A stretch of DNA of 64,000 nucleotides from Streptomyces sp. NBC_00078 (GTDB lineage Bacteria; Actinomycetota; Actinomycetes; Streptomycetales; Streptomycetaceae): NCBI RefSeq assembly GCF_026343335.1, contig NZ_JAPELX010000001.1, forward strand, positions 8,370,001 to 8,434,000, written 5' to 3'. The translations under genes and the position numbers were made by a program. Position 1 is the first letter of the stretch. The number at the start of each line of letters is the position of its first letter. The notes under the pieces are model-generated. The model was given only the letters and a program-made list of their open reading frames with translations. It did no database searches and was not told where the DNA came from. Of the stretch, positions 25,592-34,199 are shown piece after piece.

Positions 25592-27889
25592 ATGCGCGTT
25601 CAGGAGCCCGGCCGGGACCGCAGCGACCCGGAGCGGTCGACACGCCACTCCGCGCCCACCGCCCACGACCGTGTGGGCCCGGTTCCGTCGGTGGGCGCCG
25701 GCCCCGCGCGCATCCCGGGGACGTTCTCTCCGCAGCGCCTCGTCGCACTGCAGCGCGCCGTCGGCAACCGGGCCGTGGCCGCGATGCTCGCTGAACGGCA
25801 TGGCGAAGACAAGGACCAGCACGGTCACGACGAGGATCACACCCACGCCGGCCACACCCGCGGGGAGCCGGTCCAGTGTGCCGCCGCCCTGGACCACGCC
25901 CACGAGGAACCCGTGCAGCGTGCCGCCGCGCACAGCGTGCTCCGTTCCTCGGGCCGGGCGCTGGAGGCGCCGCTGCGCACCGAGATGGAGGCCCGCCTCG
26001 GCGCGGACTTCTCCGGCGTACGTCTGCACACGGGCGCCGTCGCCCAGCGTTCGGCACAGGAGCTGGGCGCCCGCGCGTACACGTCGGGAGAGAACGTCGT
26101 CATCGGTTCGACGGGTGTCGACAAGCACACCCTCGCCCACGAGTTGACGCACGTCATCCAGCAGCGGCAAGGCCCCGTCTCAGGCACCGACCACGGCGAC
26201 GGACTGCGGGTGAGCGACCCGACCGACCGCTTCGAGCGGGCGGCCGAGGCGAACGCGAAGCGGGTGATGGCGGCGCCGCCGCCATCAGCGCACCGGACGG
26301 GGGACGAAGGGCGGACGGACCCGGCCGGTTCACTCTCCCGGGGAGCACGGGACACGGGCGGGGCCGGGACCCCCGACGTGCAGCGCGCGGTCGGGTTCGA
26401 GTTCGAGGCGCAGTGGAACGTGCGCAGGATGGAGGACAACTCGGAGACCGTCCGCGCACAGCGGTCCCAAAAACGGCAGCAGCTGATCGACGCCAGGATC
26501 CTGGAGATCTTCCTCTCCCCCTATTCTCCGTACCACCGGCGGCTGGGGCCGCAGGAGCAGGAGCAGGCGGCCGAAGGCAAGGCTGATGCGTTGCGGGCCC
26601 AGTGGTTCGGCAGCGACGGCCTGTTGACCGCGGCCGGTGAGCAGCGCCTCGCAGACCTCGGCGTGACCGAGTCCGAGCGCCAGGGTCTGGTGACCACTCT
26701 GCTGGTCAGGGGAGAGGTGTCCGAGGAGCCCCTGGCGGGCGAGAACCTCGGCAAGGGGCGGGTCGACGGGCTCGTCGTGGCGGGCAACAAGTTCGACCTG
26801 ACGGCGGACGCCAGCCCCACCGGCGGCTCCAACCTGGAGTGGATCACCGACCCGCTCACCTCGCTCGCGGAGGTCGGGACGGTCATGGACAACCTGACCG
26901 CCATGGCCCGCTACCTCGACGGCCGGCGCGGCGACCCGTACATCCCCTCCGAGGACGTGACCGCGGGCGGCGGGACCCCTCAGTCCCGGCTGCGGATCTA
27001 CCCGGACGGAAACCCCCTCAGTTTCGCCCCGCAGGCGACGCTCGGGGCGCGCCTGGAGCGTCTGCCGAAACTGATCGACTATCTCGCCAACCGCGAGCCG
27101 ATGAGTGTGATGGAGCGCGTGCCCGTGCTGGGGGCGGGGCGGGTCAGGCGCCGCGCTCAGGCGTCCGCGGACCTGTCGGCCGGCGGTCTCGGTGAGCTCC
27201 CCGTGGCCCGGGCCGGCGCCGACGCCGCGATCACGGCGCTGCTGCCCCGGCTCGGTTTCCAGCCGTCGAGGTCCGACACCAAAGCGCTCACGGGCCTGGT
27301 CATGCATCTTGCCGCTTACCTGATCCAGGGGCAGAACCTGCCGCCGGGTGCCAACGCCAAGTCGATCGCCGGCGCCTTGATGGCCCGTACGGACTTCGCC
27401 CACGCCTTCAGCCTGCTGTCGCCGAACCTGACGGGCCACTTCCAGGCCAACCGTGACGCGTTCGTCGCTCTCGTCCTGCAGGCGGCGGGGATGACGGGCC
27501 ACGGCGACGAGCGGGTCTTCGGCAACGAGGTCGAGCGAGGGCTGGCCAGCGACCGGACCCGGACCACCATCGAACTGACCCGCAACGCCTGGCTGAGTGC
27601 CCTGCCGTCCGGTTCGGACCTGCTCAAGAACTGGGACCACCTGACCGTGGACGAGCGGGACATGGTGGACAACGAGGACGGCGCCCGAGCCGTCCACAAG
27701 TCCCTCGGTGCCCTCGGCGCCGAGCAGAACCTCGTCGGCCCCCGGGGCAACCAGGAGGCGGTCGTCGCCGAACTGCGCCGGATGAAGGACAACGTACCGA
27801 CGGCCAACCTGAAGCAGCTGGCCGTCGCCGTCTTCTCCCTCGTCGAACAGCTCAACGCCCAGCAGACGCTGCGCTACGAGAGTCGGTGA
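25592..27889 (+). CDS. DUF4157-domain polymorphic-toxin-like protein
   Basis: A 765-residue soluble protein without a signal peptide. An N-terminal LVALQRAVGNRAVAAML motif (~50-67) and a His-rich HGHDEDHTHAGH (77-88) precede a DUF4157 domain (about 125-205) with the metalloprotease-like motif HTLAHELTHVIQQ (HExxH at 183-187). DUF4157 is known to be enriched in cargo of extracellular contractile injection systems. After a linker ending VQRA, a long C-terminal region (~268-765) starts with GFEFE and contains LEWITDPL (415-422). This spacing loosely recalls amidoligase-like folds, but I cannot assign it. No injection-system genes are in the window. ATG 25592 has GGAG upstream. Confidence 0.7.
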   Translation: MRVQEPGRDRSDPERSTRHSAPTAHDRVGPVPSVGAGPARIPGTFSPQRLVALQRAVGNRAVAAMLAERHGEDKDQHGHDEDHTHAGHTRGEPVQCAAALDHAHEEPVQRAAAHSVLRSSGRALEAPLRTEMEARLGADFSGVRLHTGAVAQRSAQELGARAYTSGENVVIGSTGVDKHTLAHELTHVIQQRQGPVSGTDHGDGLRVSDPTDRFERAAEANAKRVMAAPPPSAHRTGDEGRTDPAGSLSRGARDTGGAGTPDVQRAVGFEFEAQWNVRRMEDNSETVRAQRSQKRQQLIDARILEIFLSPYSPYHRRLGPQEQEQAAEGKADALRAQWFGSDGLLTAAGEQRLADLGVTESERQGLVTTLLVRGEVSEEPLAGENLGKGRVDGLVVAGNKFDLTADASPTGGSNLEWITDPLTSLAEVGTVMDNLTAMARYLDGRRGDPYIPSEDVTAGGGTPQSRLRIYPDGNPLSFAPQATLGARLERLPKLIDYLANREPMSVMERVPVLGAGRVRRRAQASADLSAGGLGELPVARAGADAAITALLPRLGFQPSRSDTKALTGLVMHLAAYLIQGQNLPPGANAKSIAGALMARTDFAHAFSLLSPNLTGHFQANRDAFVALVLQAAGMTGHGDERVFGNEVERGLASDRTRTTIELTRNAWLSALPSGSDLLKNWDHLTVDERDMVDNEDGARAVHKSLGALGAEQNLVGPRGNQEAVVAELRRMKDNVPTANLKQLAVAVFSLVEQLNAQQTLRYESR

Positions 27890-28328
27890 CAGAACCGCTC
27901 TTACCGCTCTTCCCGGCCGCGCTCGCCGTGGTGGTGGCCGCGTTCCCGGTGGAGCGCAGGGGACGCGCGCTCGCCCTGTTCCCGGGGCTCGCCGGCGCCC
28001 TCACCGCGACAGGACCGCTACTGGGCGGCCGGCTGACCGCGTGGACGTGGCGAGCGGTCATCCGGGTCAACGTGCCCGCCGCGATCGTCGCCCTGATCCC
28101 GACCGCGCCGGCTCGCTTCACCGACCGCCTCCGCGACGAACCTCTCGCGTTGAGGACGTGACCGGCGCATCGCTGATCGCGGTCGGTATGGGGCTGAGCG
28201 TGCTCGGCCTCCAGCAGGCCCCGGCCTGGGGCCGGGACACCGCGGCGACCTGGGGCTGCGTCGTCGGCTGACTCGTCGTCCGCTACGTCTTCGGCCGCTG
28301 CGAACTGCGCGCACGGCAGCCTTTGGTC
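27886..28328 (+). pseudogene. internal fragment of a DHA2-type MFS drug transporter
   Basis: Immediately after the DUF4157 gene the frame encodes VVVAAFPVERRGRALAL, GPLLGGRLTAWTWRAVIRVNVPAA, the conserved TM4-TM6 region of EmrB/QacA transporters. It then ends at a stop (28161), shifts frame into GASLIAVGMGLSVLGLQQA, and meets another stop near 28270. The start and the last eight helices are missing. The fragment overlaps the DUF4157 stop by a few bases, so the toxin-like gene's 3' end sits on a recombination junction. Confidence 0.7.
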
Positions 28329-29139
28329 AGCCGCGGTGTTTCGCGACCGGGCCTTCACCGTGGATGACCTGGCGCCGATCTGACACGGCCACGTATCCCA
28401 CGAACCCGATGATCGCGACCGTCCACACGAGGGTGACCGGCGACAGACCGAGGCCGAGGCCGCCGCGGGTGTGGCCGAGCGCCATCCAGTCGGCGAGCGA
28501 GGCCCCGAGGGGGCGGGTGATGACGTACGCCGTCCAGAAGGCGGTCACCGCCTTCAGAGCACCGAAGCGGTGGGCCAGGGCGGGCACGCAGATGGCGGCG
28601 GCGAAGAGGGCGACCGAGCCCAGGTAGCCGAAGCCGACCGTGGCGGTGAGGTCGCCCGCGGCGGTGCCGAGGGCGAAGGTGGCGAGGACGGCCGCCCAGT
28701 AGAACGCCTCGCGGCGGCGGGTGCGGACGGTGTGGATGGACAGGGTCCGCTCGCTCGCGTACCAGAGGACGAAGACCGCGGCCAGTACGACGAGGAAGGC
28801 CGGGGCCGACACGCCGTAGGGCACACCGAGGCCGACGTGCAGGACATCGGCGGCCATGGTGCCGAACACGCTGACCATGACGACCGCGGTCCAGTAGGCC
28901 CAGGCGACGTACCGGCGCAGGGAGAACTGGACGGCCAGGGAGACCACGAGACCGAGGCCGCCGAGTGCGACCGCCGGTACCGGGCCGAGCGTACGGGCCA
29001 GAAGGTCCGACGCCGTCTCGCCCATGCCCGTGGTCAGCACCTTGATGATCCAGAAGTAGGCGGTAACCTCCGGCACCTTGTTCGCCGGCCGGCGTACGGG
29101 GACGAGGGGGCGGTCGTCGAGGACGTGCTCTGCGGTCAT
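28327..29139 (-). CDS. DUF347/COG4705 membrane protein (paralogue 1)
   Basis: An integral membrane protein of ~270 residues with four DUF347-type repeats. The hallmark KVPEVTAYFWIIKVLTTGMGETASDLL begins near residue 20, with related half-repeats (FYWAAVLATFALGTAAGDLT, TAFWTAYVITRPLGASLADWM) later. Function is unknown for the family. ATG 29139 is preferred over the GTG at 29148 because that GTG lies inside the predicted -10 element and the mRNA would be leaderless from 29139. Two paralogues follow at 33196 and 34200, all with the same promoter element. Confidence 0.85.
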   Translation of the reverse strand: MTAEHVLDDRPLVPVRRPANKVPEVTAYFWIIKVLTTGMGETASDLLARTLGPVPAVALGGLGLVVSLAVQFSLRRYVAWAYWTAVVMVSVFGTMAADVLHVGLGVPYGVSAPAFLVVLAAVFVLWYASERTLSIHTVRTRRREAFYWAAVLATFALGTAAGDLTATVGFGYLGSVALFAAAICVPALAHRFGALKAVTAFWTAYVITRPLGASLADWMALGHTRGGLGLGLSPVTLVWTVAIIGFVGYVAVSDRRQVIHGEGPVAKHRG

Positions 29140-29146
29140 GATCCGC

Positions 29147-29180
29147 ACGATGGCACTTCGAGCCTGAACGCAACCTGAAC
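29147..29180 (-). promoter_or_regulatory. DUF347-type promoter 1 (TTCAGG direct repeat + extended -10)
   Basis: On the minus strand GTTCAGG occurs at 29180-29174 and 29169-29163, exactly 11 bp apart. After 7 more bases comes TGCCATCGT (29155-29147), and 7 bases later the ATG at 29139. The 11-bp spacing is the signature of OmpR/PhoP-type response-regulator sites. The same arrangement precedes the other two DUF347 genes. Confidence 0.7.
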
Positions 29181-29338
29181 GGTGCGCGGGGAAGCGACGG
29201 CACGTAGTACCGCGGTACGACCCGACCTGCGTGGATCAGTCCGCGGTACCACCGGATCGGGACGTTTCGCCTCCTAACGTGGTCGGTGAGGCGTCAGGGG
29301 CCACGGACGGCGCCGGTGTCCGACAGGAAGAAACGCGA

Positions 29339-30286
29339 ATGATCGACGCACAGCAGCTGACCAAGAGGTACGGCGAGAAGACGGCCGTCGACGGGCTGGA
29401 CTTCACCGTCGAGCCGGGCACGGTGACCGGCTTCCTGGGCCCCAACGGCGCGGGGAAGTCCACGACCATGCGCATGATCGTCGGGCTCGACGCTCCGACG
29501 AACGGCTCCGTGACGGTCAACGGTCGCCACTACGCCCGGCACCGGGCCCCGCTCCAGGAGGTCGGCGCCCTGCTGGAGGCGAAATCGGTCCATCCGGGCC
29601 GCTCGGCCTACAACCACCTGAAGGCGCTCGCGCTGACGCACGGAATTCCCCGTCGCCGGGTCGACGAGGTCATCGGCCTCGCCGGGCTCGACACCGTGGC
29701 GAGGAAGCGGGCCGGTGCCTTCTCTCTCGGTATGGGCCAGCGGCTCGGCATCGCGGCGGCGCTGCTGGGCGATCCGCAGACGGTGATGCTGGACGAACCC
29801 GTCAACGGGCTCGATCCGGAGGGCGTGCTCTGGATCCGCAACCTGCTCAAGGCCCTCGCCGGCGAGGGCAGGACCGTGTTCGTGTCGTCCCACCTGATGA
29901 GCGAGATGGCCCTGGTGGCGGACCATCTCATCGTCGTGGGACGCGGGCGGCTGCTGGCCGACACCACGGTGCGGGACCTCGTTCGCGAGGCGGGCGGCGA
30001 CACCGTGCAGGTGGCCACGCAGGACCCGGCCCGGCTGAGGGACGTACTGGCGGGCCCCGGCGTCGACATCACGGGCCGCGCCGGCTCCGAGGAGCTTCAG
30101 GTATCCGGACTCACAGCCCGCGAGATCGGCCTGAAGGCGGCCGAGCACGGGATCCCGCTGTTCGAACTGACCGCGCGCACCGTGTCGTTGGAGGAGGCGT
30201 TCATGAACCTGACCAGAGACGCCGTGGAGTACCACGGCTCCACGACCGGCATCGACACTCTCCTGGCCGAGGGGAGGGCGGCATGA
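29339..30286 (+). CDS. ABC transporter ATP-binding protein
   Basis: A 315-residue ATPase of the ABC-2 drug-export type. Walker A GPNGAGKS, signature FSLGMGQRLGIA, Walker B VMLDEP, and H-loop SSHLMSE, with a C-terminal domain ending TVSLEEAFMNLT, are all present. Start at 29339 (MIDAQQL) has AGGAAG upstream. Its stop overlaps the permease start as ATGA. Together with the downstream kinase and regulator this is the common ABC/NarL-type arrangement, in which the two-component system responds to an envelope-acting compound that the transporter expels; substrate unknown. Confidence 0.9.
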   Translation: MIDAQQLTKRYGEKTAVDGLDFTVEPGTVTGFLGPNGAGKSTTMRMIVGLDAPTNGSVTVNGRHYARHRAPLQEVGALLEAKSVHPGRSAYNHLKALALTHGIPRRRVDEVIGLAGLDTVARKRAGAFSLGMGQRLGIAAALLGDPQTVMLDEPVNGLDPEGVLWIRNLLKALAGEGRTVFVSSHLMSEMALVADHLIVVGRGRLLADTTVRDLVREAGGDTVQVATQDPARLRDVLAGPGVDITGRAGSEELQVSGLTAREIGLKAAEHGIPLFELTARTVSLEEAFMNLTRDAVEYHGSTTGIDTLLAEGRAA

Positions 30287-31122
30287 GCACCCTCACCGCG
30301 ACCGTCGAGACACCCCCGGCAACTCCCGCCCGTCCCGCCTACCGGGTGACAGGACGACGCGTGCTGTCCTCGGAGTGGGCCAAGCTGTGGTCGCTGCGTT
30401 CGACGTGGATCACCCTGGGTCTCGGCCTGCTCTTCCTCGTCGCCTTCGGGCTGATCGCCGCGAGCCGCTACAAGTCGGGGATCGACTCCGGCGACATCGA
30501 CAAGCACTTCGCCGCCTCGACGGCCGTGAGCCTGTCCCTCTTCGGCACCAACTTCGCCCAGCTAGCCCTCGGGGTGCTCGGCGTGCTGGTCACGGCGGGG
30601 GAGTACTCGACCGGCATGATCCGCTCGACGCTCGCGGCCGTACCGCGTCGGCTGCCCGTGCTGTGGTCCAAGGCGGCCGTGTTCGGTGTGGTCGCTCTCG
30701 TTGCTGCCACCCTGGGCGCGTTCGTCGCCTTCGCGTTCGGCAGCCGCATCGTCTCCGGCACGCCCGCCGCGATGGGCCTGACACACGAGGGAGTTCTGCG
30801 GAGCCTGCTGGGCGCCGGACTCTACCTCGGCCTGGTCGGCGTGATCGGCACCGCCCTCGGCGCACTGCTGCGCTCGGTGGCCGGCGGCATCTCGGTGCTC
30901 GTCGCCACCCTGATGCTGATCCCGGGGCTGATCTCCCTGCTGCCCAGCTCCTGGCAGGACGACATCGGCCCCTATCTGCCGAGCAACGCGGGCGAGTCGA
31001 TGTTCGCCCTGACCCACGACGCCACCAGCCTGTCGCCCACGGCCGGGCTGCTGGTCTTCCTCGGCTGGACGGTGCTCGCGCTGGCGGGCGCGGCGTACCG
31101 GCTGGTGCGCAGCGACGTCTGA
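30283..31122 (+). CDS. ABC-2-type permease
   Basis: A 279-residue membrane protein with six predicted helices and a cytoplasmic N-terminus of ~45 residues containing SSEWAKLWSLRSTWIT, the usual start of actinobacterial ABC-2 permeases. A large loop follows TM1 and VTAGEYSTGMIRSTLAAVPRR is the conserved coupling region. It is translationally coupled (ATGA) with the ATPase at 29339-30286 and is followed 19 bases later by a sensor kinase. Confidence 0.88.
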   Translation: MSTLTATVETPPATPARPAYRVTGRRVLSSEWAKLWSLRSTWITLGLGLLFLVAFGLIAASRYKSGIDSGDIDKHFAASTAVSLSLFGTNFAQLALGVLGVLVTAGEYSTGMIRSTLAAVPRRLPVLWSKAAVFGVVALVAATLGAFVAFAFGSRIVSGTPAAMGLTHEGVLRSLLGAGLYLGLVGVIGTALGALLRSVAGGISVLVATLMLIPGLISLLPSSWQDDIGPYLPSNAGESMFALTHDATSLSPTAGLLVFLGWTVLALAGAAYRLVRSDV

Positions 31123-31141
31123 CTGGCTGCACCATGGGCAG

Positions 31142-32437
31142 GTGACCACCTTGACGACCACCACCGAAGACGTCAGTGGCATGGGACCGCTGGTCGCCCG
31201 GCTCGCCCGGGGCGGCCAGCGGCTGCGCCAGGCGGACCGGGCCCGCCCCTGGGTGCTGGACACCGCGGTGGTGGCGCTGGTCTTCCTGATGTTCTGCCTG
31301 CCGGACCTGCTGCACGGGGGTGCCGGGGACGGCGACGGTCCACGCCGGTTCCGGCTCGCCGTCACCCGGCTGCCCCTGGCGGCCATGCTGGTTGTGCAGG
31401 CCGGCCTGGTGCTGCCGCTGCTGTGGCGGCGGCGCCGGCCCATGGCGGCCTTCACCGCCATCGCGGTCGTGTTCGTCGTGCAGTGGTCTCTGGGCGCCGC
31501 GCTGCGTGCGGACATCGCCCTGTTCATCGCCCTGTACAGCCTGGCACTGCACGGGCATCCACGGCAGTTGTCGTACGCCTGCGGGGTGATGGCGGCGGGG
31601 ATGGTGCTCGTCGCGTTGCGCATCTCGTCGGCCGTGTCCGTCTGGGACGCGCTGTTCTTCCTGCTCAGCACGTCGATCGCGGCCCTGGCACTGGGTCTGA
31701 TGGTGCGCATCCGGCGGGCGCAGCTCGCCGGGTTGCGGGAGCGGGCGGCGCGCCTGGAGACGGAACGCGACCAGCGCAGCAGACTCGCGGCCGCCACCGA
31801 ACGTGCCCGGGTGGCCCGCGAGATGCACGACATCGTCGGCCACAACCTGTCCGTCATCATCACCCTCGCCGACGCCGGCGCGTACGCCACCGACGCCGCT
31901 CCCGAACGCGGCAAGGAAGCCCTGCACCTCATCGGTGACACCGGCCGGACGGCCCTGGGCGAGCTGCGACGCGTGCTCGGCGTGCTGCGGGAGGCGTCGG
32001 ACGTCCCCGCCACGACGCCCGAGCTCAGCCCGCAGCCCGGCCTCGCGGACATCGGGGCGCTGTGCGACGGGGTGCGCGCGGCCGGCCTGGAGGTCGTCTA
32101 CCGGACCGTCGGTGAGGTGGACGCCCTGGACCGGGGCATGCAGCTGACCGTCTACCGCATCGTCCAGGAAGCCCTCACCAACACCCTGAAGCACGCCGGA
32201 GCCGGAACACGGGTGACACTGTCGGTCATCGTCGAGGACGCCCGGCTGGTCATCCGGGTCCAGGACAACGGCCGGGCCGGACACCCCGGACCATGGAACG
32301 AGGAAGGACACGGCCTGGTGGGCATGCGAGAACGCGCGGCGCTCTACGGAGGCGACATCAGCGCCGGCCCCGCGACCGGCGGCGGCTGGACCGTACAGGC
32401 CACCCTCGACCTGCCACCCCAGGCAGGTGCCCGGTGA
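31142..32437 (+). CDS. NarL-type sensor histidine kinase (HisKA_3)
   Basis: A 431-residue membrane sensor kinase. About five hydrophobic segments lie between residues 35 and 190, with no large external domain, so it may sense within the membrane or through the ABC transporter. The phosphoacceptor is in AREMHDIVGHNLSVII (~residues 223-238), and the HATPase domain has YRIVQEALTNTLKHA and GHGLVGMRERAALYGG. Start GTG 31142 is weak in ribosome-site signal. The stop overlaps the regulator start (GTGA). Confidence 0.88.
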   Translation: MTTLTTTTEDVSGMGPLVARLARGGQRLRQADRARPWVLDTAVVALVFLMFCLPDLLHGGAGDGDGPRRFRLAVTRLPLAAMLVVQAGLVLPLLWRRRRPMAAFTAIAVVFVVQWSLGAALRADIALFIALYSLALHGHPRQLSYACGVMAAGMVLVALRISSAVSVWDALFFLLSTSIAALALGLMVRIRRAQLAGLRERAARLETERDQRSRLAAATERARVAREMHDIVGHNLSVIITLADAGAYATDAAPERGKEALHLIGDTGRTALGELRRVLGVLREASDVPATTPELSPQPGLADIGALCDGVRAAGLEVVYRTVGEVDALDRGMQLTVYRIVQEALTNTLKHAGAGTRVTLSVIVEDARLVIRVQDNGRAGHPGPWNEEGHGLVGMRERAALYGGDISAGPATGGGWTVQATLDLPPQAGAR

Positions 32438-33102
32438 CCACGGTTCTCGTCGTGGACGACCAGCCGCTGCAGCGCTACGGCTTCCGTGTGCTGCTCGACT
32501 CCATCCCCGAGACCGAGGTGGTCGGCGAGGCCGCGCACGGCGCCGAGGCGGTTCGCAAGACCGCCGAACTGCGCCCCGACGTCGTCCTGATGGACGTACG
32601 GATGCCGGGTATGGACGGCATCGAGGCGACACGCCGGATCACCGCCGCCGGCGGCCGCTCCCGTGTCCTCGTACTGACCACCTTCGACGTCGACGAATAC
32701 GTGCACGCCGCGCTGCGCGCCGGAGCCAGCGGCTTCCTCCTGAAGGACGCGCGCCCCGAGGAACTCCTCGCCGGGATCCGGGCGGTCGCCGTGGGCGACG
32801 CCGTCATCGCACCGGCGCTCACCCGCCGCATCCTGGACGAGTACGCCGAGCACGTGCCCGCCGGCCGGAGCGACGCGAGCGAGGACCCGCGGCTGGACTC
32901 CCTCACCGACCGCGAGCGCGAGATCCTCGTCGCCATCGGCAAGGGCTGGACCAACGGCGAGATCGCGGCGCGCTTCGTCGTGTCCGAGTCCACCGTGAAG
33001 ACCCACGTCGGCCGGGTCCTTGCCAAGATCGGCGCCCGCGACCGCATCCAGGCAGTGATCTTCGCCTACGACTTCGGACTGGCCCGGCCCGGCACCGGAT
33101 GA
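32434..33102 (+). CDS. NarL/FixJ-family response regulator
   Basis: A 222-residue regulator, partner of the kinase just upstream. Receiver domain: DDQ acidic pocket near the start, phosphoacceptor Asp in VVLMDVRMPGMDG (~residue 53), conserved Lys in FLLKDARP. The C-terminal LuxR-type helix-turn-helix is LTDREREILVAIGKG with NGEIAARFVVSESTVKTHVG. GTG 32434 overlaps the kinase stop. It probably controls the upstream ABC genes. Confidence 0.92.
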   Translation: MTTVLVVDDQPLQRYGFRVLLDSIPETEVVGEAAHGAEAVRKTAELRPDVVLMDVRMPGMDGIEATRRITAAGGRSRVLVLTTFDVDEYVHAALRAGASGFLLKDARPEELLAGIRAVAVGDAVIAPALTRRILDEYAEHVPAGRSDASEDPRLDSLTDREREILVAIGKGWTNGEIAARFVVSESTVKTHVGRVLAKIGARDRIQAVIFAYDFGLARPGTG

Positions 33103-33154
33103 GGGGCACGGCGGCTTTCTCCCACCGCGGCGGATCGCGCGGGGCGGTACGGCG

Positions 33155-33187
33155 GTCAGGATGTGTTCAGGTATCGGGTGGCACGGT
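33155..33187 (+). promoter_or_regulatory. DUF347-type promoter 2
   Basis: GTCAGG at 33155-33160 and TTCAGG at 33166-33171 are 11 bp apart. After 7 bases comes TGGCACGGT (33179-33187), then 8 bases to the ATG at 33196. It matches promoter 1 in element order and every spacing and predicts a leaderless transcript. Confidence 0.7.
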
Positions 33188-33195
33188 CGGGCCTC

Positions 33196-34035
33196 ATGAC
33201 ATACGAGACCTCACAGACCCCTGCGGCCTCTGCGGCCGATCCCCAGGTGTCGCCCTCCGGCGGGCGGCTGGGCTGGAACAAGGTGCCCGAAGTCACCGTC
33301 TACTTCTGGATCATCAAGGTGCTGTGCACGACGGTCGGTGAGACGGCGGCCGACCTGCTCAACGAGAAGGCGGGTCTCGGCCTGACCGGTGTGTCGGTCC
33401 TGATGAGCGCCCTGCTGGCGGTCGTCCTGGTCGTGCAGTTCCGCACCACCGCCTACCGCGCGGGTGTGTACTGGCTCGCCGTCGCCCTGATCAGCGTCGT
33501 GGGCACGCTGGTCAGCGACAACCTCACCGACAACATGGGTGTACCGCTGGAGACCAGCACCACCGTCTTCGCGATCATCCTCGCGATCGTCTTCGTGGTC
33601 TGGTGCCGGCGTGAGCGGACCCTGTCCATCCACCACATCGACACCACGAGCCGTGAGTCCTACTACTGGCTCGCCGTGCTGTTCACCTTCGCTCTCGGCA
33701 CCGCGGCCGGTGACCTGGTCTCGGAGCGTATGGCCCTCGGTTACTGGCTCTCGGTGGTGCTGTTCGGCCTGGCCATCGCCGCGATCGCGCTCGCGCACTT
33801 CAAGCTCGGTCTGGACGCGGTGTGGAGCTTCTGGATCGCCTACATCCTCACCCGCCCGCTCGGCGCGTCCATGGGCGACTACCTCTCGCAGCCGGCAGGA
33901 GACGGCGGCCTGGGCCTGGGCACCGTCATCACCAGCGCGCTGTTCCTCACGGTCATCCTCGGCATGGTCGTGTATCTCTCGGTGACCCGCAAGGACGTGG
34001 CGCAGCCTCAGCACACCGCCCGACACGCAGCCTGA
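33196..34035 (+). CDS. DUF347/COG4705 membrane protein (paralogue 2)
   Basis: A 279-residue multi-pass membrane protein with DUF347 repeats: NKVPEVTVYFWIIKVLCTTVGETAADLL (from ~30), YYWLAVLFTFALGTAAGDLV and WSFWIAYILTRPLGASMGDYL. The first ~25 residues are hydrophilic and variable. The family has no settled function. Start at 33196 (MTYETS) agrees with the upstream promoter element, which would give a leaderless mRNA; a longer frame start at 33163 would lie inside the repeat element and is rejected. It is followed by a third paralogue in the same direction. Confidence 0.87.
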   Translation: MTYETSQTPAASAADPQVSPSGGRLGWNKVPEVTVYFWIIKVLCTTVGETAADLLNEKAGLGLTGVSVLMSALLAVVLVVQFRTTAYRAGVYWLAVALISVVGTLVSDNLTDNMGVPLETSTTVFAIILAIVFVVWCRRERTLSIHHIDTTSRESYYWLAVLFTFALGTAAGDLVSERMALGYWLSVVLFGLAIAAIALAHFKLGLDAVWSFWIAYILTRPLGASMGDYLSQPAGDGGLGLGTVITSALFLTVILGMVVYLSVTRKDVAQPQHTARHAA

Positions 34036-34049
34036 TGGGACGTCAGGCA

Positions 34050-34082
34050 TTCAGGATGCGTTCAGGCGGACACTGCCAAGGT
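34050..34082 (+). promoter_or_regulatory. DUF347-type promoter 3
   Basis: TTCAGG at 34050-34055 and 34061-34066, 11 bp apart, then 7 bases and TGCCAAGGT (34074-34082). The spacing is identical to promoters 1 and 2. Here the predicted leader is about 110 bases, since the best start of the next gene is at 34200. Confidence 0.65.
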
Positions 34083-34199
34083 CGATTACGGTGACCGCCC
34101 TCACGGTCGTCTCTTCTCACAGGGCGCTCGTCCCCCACTGCGGGGCGGGCGCCCTGCTGTTCGGCCGGATTGGAGCCCCCCACTTTGCAGAAACCGGAA

